A stretch of DNA of 64,000 nt from an uncultured Collinsella sp. (GTDB taxonomy: Bacteria; Actinomycetota; Coriobacteriia; Coriobacteriales; Coriobacteriaceae). Both the position numbers and the translations under genes were made by a program. The DNA lies in the NCBI GenBank assembly GCA_958450865.1, contig CAUDNY010000003.1, positions 186,001-250,000 on the forward strand, read 5' to 3'. Below are positions 57,118 through 64,000 of the stretch, one piece after another (position 1 is the first letter of the stretch; each line of letters starts with the position of its first letter). Below the pieces are notes generated by a model, which saw only the letters and a list, made by a program, of their open reading frames with translations, had not been told where the DNA came from and searched no databases.

Positions 57118-60100
57118 TTAGTCGTCATCGCTGGCGCCCAGCTGCTGCAGCAGCATGAGGGCGGCTGCCACGGGGCCGGTGCCGTCGTTGGCATCGAGAC
57201 CGCGACCCAGGCCGCTGCCCGCACCGGCGCCCGCCTTATAGGGCACCGACAGCTTGCGGCTCTTGGGGAAGTTCACCGCGCCGTACCGATTCTTAAACTC
57301 AAAGGCCACCTTCTTGGGCACGTCGACGCCCAAAAACGTGATGCGTCCGCCGCTGAGCGTGACGCTCTCGAGCCCCAAGCGCTCGCCGCGGATACGGATA
57401 CGCGCGCGGTTGAACAGATTGAGTCCCGCCAACGGCAGCTCGCCATGCGCGGCCTCGGTCTCTTCCTGCACCTCGTCGATGCTCTCCAGGTCCTCGGCCG
57501 CTGCGAGCTTGCGGTACACGAGCACGCGCTGGTCCACCGCCGGCAGGTACTCCTCGGACAAGAAGTAATCGGCCGGCAGATTAATACCCACGCTCGCCGC
57601 CTCCACGCCGGCATCGTCATCGCCGCGCGCCTCGGCCACGGCCTGGCCCAACATCTGCGTAAACAGGTCAAAGCCCACGCTCGACAGGTTGCCGTGCTGC
57701 TCAGCGCCCATCAGCGAACCGGCGCCGCGGATCTCCAGGTCGCGCATGGCGATGCGCATGCCGCTGCCCAGGTCCTGGAACTCGGAAAGTGCAGTCAGGC
57801 GCGCCGTGGCCTCCTCGGTGAGAGGCAGCTCGCCCGGGAACATAAAGTACGCGTAGGCCTGCGTGACAGAACGGCCCACACGGCCCTTGAGCTGGTAAAG
57901 CTGTGCCAGACCCAGGCGCTGCGAGTCCTCGATGATGAGCGTGTTGGCGGTCGCGTTGTCGATGCCGCTCTCCACGATGGTCGTGGCGATGAGCACGTCG
58001 ATCTTTTTGGTCGCGAACTCGATCATCACGTCCTCGACCTCGCGCGGGCTCATCTTGCCGTGCGCCACGCCCACGCGCGCCTCGGGCGCGGCCTCGTGCA
58101 CGCGCGCCACGGCGTCGTCGATGGTCTTGACGCGGTTTGACACGTAGTACACCTGGCCGCCGCGGCCCACCTCCAGGCGAATCGCCGCGCTCACCACGTC
58201 GGGGTCGTACTCCCCCACGTGCACGATCACGGGGCGGCGCCCAGTCGGCGGCGTGGTAATCAGGCTCATATCGCGCACGCCGCTCGTGGCCATCTGCATG
58301 GTACGCGGGATGGGCGTGGCCGAAAGCGTGAGCACGTCAATCTGCTCGCGCAGGTTCTTGAGCTGCTCCTTGTGCTGCACGCCAAAGCGCTGCTCCTCGT
58401 CAATAATCACCAGGCCCAGGTTCTTGGGGTTCACATCGGCCGAAAGCAGGCGATGCGTGCCGATGAGCACATCAATCGTGCCCTCGGCAAACGCCTTGAG
58501 TGCGCGCTTTTGCTGCGCCGGCGTGCGAAAGCGGCTGAGCACCTCGACCTCAAGGCCAAACGGGGCAAAGCGTTCAAAGAACGTCTCGTAGTGCTGCTGG
58601 GCCAGAATGGTCGTGGGGCAAAGCACCATGACCTGACGGCCGGAGTCCACGCACTTAAACGCCGCGCGCAGGGCGACCTCGGTCTTGCCAAAGCCCACGT
58701 CGCCGCACAGCAGGCGGTCCATGGGCTTGGGCGCCTCCATGTCGGCCTTAATGTCGGCGATGGCCTCCAACTGGTCGCGCGTCTCGTCGTAAGGGAAGCT
58801 CTCCTCCATCTCGATCTGCTCGGGCGTGTCGGGCGGGCAGGCGATACCGGTAATCGACGAGCGTCGCGTATACAGATCGACCAGGTCAAACGCCAGCTTT
58901 TTGGCGTTCTTGCGCGCCTTGTTGGTGGCACGCGTCCAGTCGGCGGTGTTGAGCCTGGTCAGGCGCGGCTTGTCGCCGTCGGGACCAACGTAGCGCGTAA
59001 TGCGGTCGACCTGCTCCAGCGGCACGTAGAGCTTGTCGCCGTCGGCATATTCCAGCAAAAAGTAGTCGCGTTCCTTGCCGCCCACCTCCTGGCGCGCGAT
59101 CTCGCTAAAGAGCGCGATGCCATGCGTTGCGTGCACCACGTAGTCGCCCGGCTTAAACGGGAAGGTGATCTGTGTAATGTCAACCTTGCGGCGGCTACGC
59201 GCGCGGTTGGCGTCCATGCGGGCGTTGAGGTCGGCGATCGAGAACACGGCCAGGTTGGCATCGGGCACCACCACGCCCTGCGGCAAGGCGGCATCGACAA
59301 AGGTCACGCGTCCGCGCGAGATGGTGGGCACGGCGGCGCCGGCGGCAGCCTGGGCGGCACCTGCCTCGAGCGAGCGGGCGTTGAGCGCGTCGGCCTTGCG
59401 CTCGCGAATTGCAGCATGAGCATCCTGGCGGACAGCACGATCGGCAGAATCCGCCGCTGCCACGCGCACACGGTCGCCAATAGCGCCCGCGTTTTCGGGC
59501 GCGGCCGTCAGCGACTCCTCAAAGGTAATACCCTCATCGCCAAAGGTGAGCTCCATCGACTCGCGCGCACCGCGGTCGGGGATGGCAAACACGCAGGCAT
59601 AGCGCTTGCCCACGACTTCCTGAATGCGCGTCATAAAGCGATTGTCCGAGCCCGCGATAGCCGGCTGCTCAATCTTGAGCTCCGCCGTAACCGCACCGCC
59701 GGCACGAATCAAGCTCACGTAGTTCAAGCGCTGCTGGGCACCAAAGTCGAGCTGCTGGGCGCGCACGTACAGACCGTCCAAGCGGTCAATCCCCGCCTCG
59801 CCGGCGCGCGCCTCGATATCCTCGTAAGCGCGCAGGCAGTCATCGAACAGCGAGCGCGGCTCGGACAGCACCACGAGCGCCTTGTCGCTCACATGCGACA
59901 GCGGGCTCACGGTCTGGCCGTACATCACCGGCAAAAAGCGGTCGAGCTCGGGCGTGACGATGCGTGCATCCACCATCTCGAGCAGCGCCGCCAGCTTACT
60001 GTCGTCCTGGCTGGCGCGGTAGAGCGCCACGTGCATGTTGTGAACGGCCTCGTCGGTGAGCGCCAGCTCGCGGCAGGGGAAGATTTCGATGCTGTCCTCG

Positions 60101-60750
60101 TTGCCGATGGTCTGCCCCGTGGAACTCACCATGCGGCGGATGCGATCAATCTCGTCGCCAAAGAACTCAATGCGCACGGGTGCCTTCTCCTGCGCGGGGA
60201 ACACCTCGACGGTATCACCGTGCACGCGGAACAGGCCGGGCGCGTCGGCGGCACCGGCATTGGTATAGCCCATGCCCACCAGGCGCTGCGGCACCTCATC
60301 GAAGGGAATCTCCTCGCCCACCGCAAAGGTTGTCGACTCCCAGTAGCGGCTCTCGACTGGCGGCACGCAACGCAGCAGCGCGCGGGCCGAGGCGACCATG
60401 ATGCAGTTGTCGCCGCGCACGATGCGTCCCAGGGCCTCGCAGCGCTGCGCCACCACGGCATCGTCGGGCGCCTGCTCGCGCCACGGATAGTCCTTGCGCT
60501 CGGGAAAGCGGCACACGCGCGCCAGCCCCACATAGGCGGCAAGGCTGCGCGCAGCGCGATCGGCCGCATCCTCGCCGCTCACGATGTAGACCGTCGGGCG
60601 CGGACGGCGCGCAAACTGGGCGGCCGCCATAAGCGTACGGCCCGACTGCGACACGGCCAGCGTCACGTCCTCGCCGGCATCGAGTCCGGCCTCGACGGTC
60701 TGCAAGGCCTCGGCAGTGTAGAGCTGCGCGGCTATACGGTGAATGAGCAT
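57118..60750 (-). CDS. mfd: transcription-repair coupling factor Mfd
   Basis: 1210 residues. N-terminal UvrB-homology region, CarD-like RNA polymerase interaction domain (FKPGDYVVHATHGIALFSEI) and the RecG-type translocase: Walker A GDVGFGKTEVALRAAF, DEEQRFGV, SATPIPRTMQMA and motif VI (QLKGRVGRSVTQAYAY). It removes stalled RNA polymerase and recruits UvrA. The ATG at 60750 follows GGAGGAA. The length is close to that of characterised Mfd proteins (about 1150). A terminator lies between nth and mfd. Confidence 0.97.
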   Translation of the reverse strand: MLIHRIAAQLYTAEALQTVEAGLDAGEDVTLAVSQSGRTLMAAAQFARRPRPTVYIVSGEDAADRAARSLAAYVGLARVCRFPERKDYPWREQAPDDAVVAQRCEALGRIVRGDNCIMVASARALLRCVPPVESRYWESTTFAVGEEIPFDEVPQRLVGMGYTNAGAADAPGLFRVHGDTVEVFPAQEKAPVRIEFFGDEIDRIRRMVSSTGQTIGNEDSIEIFPCRELALTDEAVHNMHVALYRASQDDSKLAALLEMVDARIVTPELDRFLPVMYGQTVSPLSHVSDKALVVLSEPRSLFDDCLRAYEDIEARAGEAGIDRLDGLYVRAQQLDFGAQQRLNYVSLIRAGGAVTAELKIEQPAIAGSDNRFMTRIQEVVGKRYACVFAIPDRGARESMELTFGDEGITFEESLTAAPENAGAIGDRVRVAAADSADRAVRQDAHAAIRERKADALNARSLEAGAAQAAAGAAVPTISRGRVTFVDAALPQGVVVPDANLAVFSIADLNARMDANRARSRRKVDITQITFPFKPGDYVVHATHGIALFSEIARQEVGGKERDYFLLEYADGDKLYVPLEQVDRITRYVGPDGDKPRLTRLNTADWTRATNKARKNAKKLAFDLVDLYTRRSSITGIACPPDTPEQIEMEESFPYDETRDQLEAIADIKADMEAPKPMDRLLCGDVGFGKTEVALRAAFKCVDSGRQVMVLCPTTILAQQHYETFFERFAPFGLEVEVLSRFRTPAQQKRALKAFAEGTIDVLIGTHRLLSADVNPKNLGLVIIDEEQRFGVQHKEQLKNLREQIDVLTLSATPIPRTMQMATSGVRDMSLITTPPTGRRPVIVHVGEYDPDVVSAAIRLEVGRGGQVYYVSNRVKTIDDAVARVHEAAPEARVGVAHGKMSPREVEDVMIEFATKKIDVLIATTIVESGIDNATANTLIIEDSQRLGLAQLYQLKGRVGRSVTQAYAYFMFPGELPLTEEATARLTALSEFQDLGSGMRIAMRDLEIRGAGSLMGAEQHGNLSSVGFDLFTQMLGQAVAEARGDDDAGVEAASVGINLPADYFLSEEYLPAVDQRVLVYRKLAAAEDLESIDEVQEETEAAHGELPLAGLNLFNRARIRIRGERLGLESVTLSGGRITFLGVDVPKKVAFEFKNRYGAVNFPKSRKLSVPYKAGAGAGSGLGRGLDANDGTGPVAAALMLLQQLGASDDD

Positions 60751-60776
60751 GCTGTTCCTCCGGCATCGCAACGCCA

Positions 60777-60803
60777 AAAGCCCGCCGGGGCAAGCTCGGC
60801 GGG
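60777..60803 (-). terminator. Rho-independent terminator between nth and mfd
   Basis: Minus strand CCCGCCGAG and CCGGCGGG form the stem, followed by CTTTTGG. Confidence 0.75.
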
Positions 60804-60908
60804 TCGTACGTCAAAGATCATTGTTTGTCATGGTAGCGCATGGAGAGGACTCCTGCTCAAGGGCAAACCCGGCCCTGCAAAAAACGCCAGACGAAGATGC
60901 ATTCCGCC

Positions 60909-61574
60909 CTACCCCGCTACGCGCACGCTGGGGCACAAATCTGCCAGCGGACACTCGTCGCACTTGGGTTTGCGGGCATCGCAGATCTCGCGACCGAAGG
61001 TGATCCACTGATGGTTGACCGACTCCCAATACTCGTGCGGCAAAATCTTGAGCAGATCCTGCTCGGTCTTGAGCGGCTCCTTGGCATGCGTCTTGGGACT
61101 CAGCATCAGGCGGTGCGCAATGCGGTTGACGTGCGTATCCACTGCGATGCCTTCCACGATGCCGTACCCCACGTTGAGTACGATGTTCGCCGTCTTGCGC
61201 CCCACGCCCGGCAGCTTTACAAGCTCCTTCATGTCGGCCGGTACCTCGCCGCCGTAGTCAGCAACGATCATCTGGGCGGCCTCCACGGCATGCTTGGCCT
61301 TACTCTTATAAAAGCCGAGTGACTTAATGGTGTCCGCCACGTCAGCCACGCTCGCCCCGGCCATGGCCTCGGGCGTGGGCCACTGGGCAAACAGCCGCGG
61401 CGTCACCTTGTTGACCTGCGCGTCGGTCGTTTGCGCCGAGAGTAGCACCGCGATCAGCAGGCGGAAGGGATTCTCGTGGTCCAAAAAGCACTCGACCGGG
61501 CCATAGCGACGGTTGAGGCGCTCACACACCTCGATGGCGCGCTCGCGCTTGGCGGCATTGGTCTCGCGTGGCAT
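60909..61574 (-). CDS. nth: endonuclease III
   Basis: 221 residues. The helix-hairpin-helix LPGVGRKTANIVLN carries the catalytic Lys127 and VDTHVNRIAHRL the catalytic Asp146. The C-terminal [4Fe-4S] ligands are CDARKPKCDECPLADLC (Cys-x6-Cys-x2-Cys-x5-Cys). DNA glycosylase/AP lyase for oxidised pyrimidines. The ATG at 61574 has GAGGAG 5 bases upstream. Confidence 0.97.
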   Translation of the reverse strand: MPRETNAAKRERAIEVCERLNRRYGPVECFLDHENPFRLLIAVLLSAQTTDAQVNKVTPRLFAQWPTPEAMAGASVADVADTIKSLGFYKSKAKHAVEAAQMIVADYGGEVPADMKELVKLPGVGRKTANIVLNVGYGIVEGIAVDTHVNRIAHRLMLSPKTHAKEPLKTEQDLLKILPHEYWESVNHQWITFGREICDARKPKCDECPLADLCPSVRVAG

Positions 61575-61637
61575 AACGACTCCTCGGCTCAACGGCACAA
61601 TAAACTTATGGGCACAATTGTCCCACGTCCGAGACGC

Positions 61638-63440
61638 TTACGCCTCCAAGAATGCGCCGGTCTGACGGCTCCACAGACTCGCGTACTCGCCACCCGCCTC
61701 GACGAGCCGCGCATGCGTGCCGTCCTCGACAATCTCACCATCGGCCAACACCACAATGCGGTCGAGCGCCGCCACGGTGGACAGGCGATGCGCCACCACA
61801 ATGGAGGTACGTCCATGCATCAGGTTTTCGAGCGCCTCCTGCACCAGCGCCTCGGACTCGCTGTCGAGGGCAGAGGTCGCCTCGTCGAGCACCAGAATCG
61901 GCGCGTCGGTGAGGATGGCACGGGCGATGGCCACGCGCTGGCGCTGACCACCCGAAAGCTTAACGCCGCGCTCGCCCACCATGGTGTCAAAGCCATGGGG
62001 CAGGCGATCGATAAACTCAGTCGCATTGGCCAGGCGCGCGGCCTCGCGAATCTGCTCGTCGGTGGCGTCGGGGCGGCCGTAGGCGATATTCTCGCGAATG
62101 GAGCGGTGGAACAGCAGCGCCTCCTGCGGCACGTAGGCAACCTGGCGGCGCAGGCTCTGCTGCGTGCAGTGCGAGACATCCTGACCGTCCACGAGCACGC
62201 GGCCGCCCTGAACATCGTCCAGACGCAGCAGCAGCTTGGTGAGCGTCGTCTTACCCGAGCCCGATTTGCCCACCAGGCCCACGCGCTGGCCCGCCGCCAC
62301 ATGAAGTGTCAGGTCATCGAACACGTTCTCGCCCGCCGCAGCGTCACGGTACGCAAAGCTCAGGTGCTCAAAATCAATCGCGCCCTCGGTTACTTTGAGC
62401 TCAGGGGCGTCCGGGTCGTCTGCCACCAAACGTGGCTCGTCCAGCACGCGCGTCATCTCGGCCGCATCGCCCAGCGCGCGGTTGATGCGCTGCATCATGG
62501 AACTCACGTAGTTCAGGCGCATGGTGAGGTTATAGGTGTAGGTAAAAATCATGACGAGCGAGCCGGCCGAGATGCCAAACCACGCGTTGCCGCCCGCCAC
62601 GAACGCACTCACCACGGCCATGGTGATGACGATAAGGCCCGAGGTCGTAAAGTTGCGCTGCATCATGGCGTGCATCGAGACCGTCTCGGCGTCGCGCGCG
62701 GCACGATCGGCGGCGTCGAACAGATCGCGTTCGAAGTCCTCGCGTCCGCAGGTCTTGACGGCCAAGATGTTCGTGACCGCGTCGGAGAGCACGCCCGAGA
62801 GCTTGTTCTGTGCGGCGGACGTCGCGGCCGAAAGCGGCATGATGCGCTTGTACATAAGCCAGACAAACGCGATGTAGACGACCATGATGCCCACCAGGAT
62901 CACGGTAAACGTCGGTACCACCGGGGCGAGTGCGGCCACGGTGCAGATGACCGAGGTGATGGTGGGGATGAGCGAATACACCGTCACGTCGACCAGACCC
63001 GTGTAGCCGCTCATAAAACGGCTTGTCTGGCTCACAAGCGATCCGCCAAAGCGGCTGGTATGGAATGTCATGGATTGGTTGGAGAGCGTGTCGAAGCACA
63101 GGCGCGCCAGGTGGTAGTTGCCTGCGATCTCGAGCTTGTAGACGGTGTAGTCCTGCAGCTTGGAGAGGATCTGACCCACCAGGTTAACGAGTACGAGCGC
63201 CAGGATATAGGGGCCGAAGACCTCGAATACTTGATCGCCCGCCACGGGGCCGGCCTGGACGCGGTCGACGATGAGGGCCATCACGTAGGTGTTGGCAAAC
63301 GTGAGCAAAAAGATGTAGCCCGCCGACGAGAGCACCGAGAGAAAGACAATCAGCGGCTGCGTGCGCGTGACACCCCAAAACCGCTGCAACGTGCGGCGCA
63401 CGGTGGAGCGGCTGAGCGGGCTGGTGCTTCTCTGAGACAT
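61638..63440 (-). CDS. ABC exporter, fused permease and ATPase
   Basis: 600 residues. Six membrane helices in the N-terminal half, then an ATPase domain: Walker A GLVGKSGSGKTT, signature LSGGQRQRVA, Walker B ILVLDEATSALD, H-loop VVAHRLS. This is the half-transporter form of MsbA/MDR-type exporters. The ATG at 63440 follows AAAGGAA; the upstream frame is unsupported. Exported substrate unknown; it may form a homodimer, as no second half-transporter is adjacent. Confidence 0.93.
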   Translation of the reverse strand: MSQRSTSPLSRSTVRRTLQRFWGVTRTQPLIVFLSVLSSAGYIFLLTFANTYVMALIVDRVQAGPVAGDQVFEVFGPYILALVLVNLVGQILSKLQDYTVYKLEIAGNYHLARLCFDTLSNQSMTFHTSRFGGSLVSQTSRFMSGYTGLVDVTVYSLIPTITSVICTVAALAPVVPTFTVILVGIMVVYIAFVWLMYKRIMPLSAATSAAQNKLSGVLSDAVTNILAVKTCGREDFERDLFDAADRAARDAETVSMHAMMQRNFTTSGLIVITMAVVSAFVAGGNAWFGISAGSLVMIFTYTYNLTMRLNYVSSMMQRINRALGDAAEMTRVLDEPRLVADDPDAPELKVTEGAIDFEHLSFAYRDAAAGENVFDDLTLHVAAGQRVGLVGKSGSGKTTLTKLLLRLDDVQGGRVLVDGQDVSHCTQQSLRRQVAYVPQEALLFHRSIRENIAYGRPDATDEQIREAARLANATEFIDRLPHGFDTMVGERGVKLSGGQRQRVAIARAILTDAPILVLDEATSALDSESEALVQEALENLMHGRTSIVVAHRLSTVAALDRIVVLADGEIVEDGTHARLVEAGGEYASLWSRQTGAFLEA

Positions 63441-63514
63441 GGGCTTCCTTTCGCATCTGATAGGGCGAAACGCCATTGTTGCACATTGAAGCGCACTTCA
63501 GGCAAGCGCGATGC

Positions 63515-63552
63515 GAAAAGCGCCCGCGCCGTGCTTGCGCAGGCGCCCCGCC
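63515..63552 (-). terminator. possible terminator after rmuC
   Basis: Minus strand GGGGCGCCTGCGC and GCGCGGGCGCTTTTCG form an imperfect stem with a short T run. Confidence 0.4.
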
Positions 63553-63563
63553 GTCAGATGCAG

Positions 63564-64000
63564 CTAGTCCTCGTCTTTTTGGTCTGCGGGCAGGTCTGCG
63601 GACTCCAAGCCCAAAATCGCGTCGGCCTCCCGCGCGTCTTCCAGCGCGTCGATGTCCTTGAGTTTGCGCTCCATGACGTTGGTGCGCGTGGTAATGATGC
63701 CCTCGACCGTTTTGCCCGCGGTCTCGATCTGCTGCTGGGCGCGGCGCAGCGCCGCCTGATAACGCGGCAGCTCGGCCTTGACGGCGGAGAGCACGCGCAG
63801 TACGTCGTCGGTACGTTTTTGCAGCCTAAACGTCTGGTAGCTCATCTGCAGGCTGTTGAGAATGGCGGCCATGGTGCTGGGGCCGGCAACGTTGACGTGA
63901 TAGTCGCGGCCCAGGGTCTCGATAAGCCCGGGGCGACTGACGACCTCGGCATACAGGCCCTCAAACGGCACGAACATAATGCCAAAGTTGGTGGTCGCGG
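63564..64000 (-). CDS. rmuC: RmuC family protein, C-terminal part (runs off right edge)
   Basis: Only the last 145 or so residues are inside the window; the frame continues past position 64000 (TNFGIMFVPFEGLYAEVV at the edge). The segment FGIMFVPFEGLY and LGRDYHVNVAGPSTMAAILN is the conserved core of the RmuC nuclease-like domain, followed by a coiled region and an acidic tail (LPADQKDED). RmuC proteins limit recombination at inverted repeats, which may matter in a genome with many palindromes. Confidence 0.88.
   Translation of the reverse strand, partial: ATTNFGIMFVPFEGLYAEVVSRPGLIETLGRDYHVNVAGPSTMAAILNSLQMSYQTFRLQKRTDDVLRVLSAVKAELPRYQAALRRAQQQIETAGKTVEGIITTRTNVMERKLKDIDALEDAREADAILGLESADLPADQKDED

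Noticed and set aside
58219..61011. 930-residue plus-strand open frame opposite mfd
   Set aside because: Antisense shadow of mfd; the protein composition (His/Arg/Ala-rich) is not protein-like and mfd is unambiguous.

Overview
The window looks like a chromosomal segment of a high-GC anaerobic actinobacterium of class Coriobacteriia, most likely Collinsella. This is an inference from base composition, gene content (mannose-type PTS systems with SIS-family deglycase-like enzymes, several GntR/UTRA regulators, a tRNA-linked T-box) and the abundance of small intergenic palindromes. No rRNA, CRISPR array, insertion sequence or prophage was seen.

Layout. Positions 1-7.3 kb: a T-box leader reading off the left edge, an M32 carboxypeptidase, glmM, a DUF4012 membrane protein and an EamA transporter. 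Positions 7.4-16.5 kb: one minus-strand gene train, the most unusual part of the window. It encodes four secreted or anchored proteins with a SipW-type TYAWF signal segment, a SipW-like signal peptidase, a membrane-anchored McrB-like AAA ATPase, a DUF2357/McrC-like protein whose C-terminal half is a long alanine-rich coiled coil, and a second SipW-like peptidase. A tRNA-Val follows. Positions 17-28 kb are accessory: palindromic elements, a nuclease-like hypothetical protein, a DUF5710 protein, a zinc-ribbon protein, an HNH endonuclease, two more TYAWF proteins, and a PilZ protein directly upstream of a membrane protein that carries the same C-terminal signature, then an AlbA_2/Schlafen-type regulator.

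Positions 28-54.5 kb hold four SIS-domain sugar isomerase/deglycase-like genes with four GntR/UTRA regulators. Two come with complete mannose-family PTS transporters (IIA, IIB, IIC, IID; and IIAB, IIC, IID). Between them are an M16C metallopeptidase, hicAB, 5-formyl-THF cyclo-ligase, metA, an L-2-hydroxyacid dehydrogenase, recQ, a YitT-family protein, a HAD phosphatase and an EamA transporter. The PTS would phosphorylate imported sugars or Amadori-type conjugates, the SIS enzymes would isomerise or deglycate the products, and the UTRA domains would sense the phosphosugar. Candidate operators, as direct repeats or palindromes, are visible at several of these promoters.

Positions 54.5-64 kb are mostly housekeeping: a GNAT acetyltransferase, threonine aldolase, PAP2 phosphatase, mfd, nth, an ABC exporter and the C-terminal end of rmuC running off the right edge.

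Intergenic regions contain at least five families of palindromic repeats. The clearest is a 178-bp element present twice, with 30-bp inverted ends that differ between copies in a compensated way.
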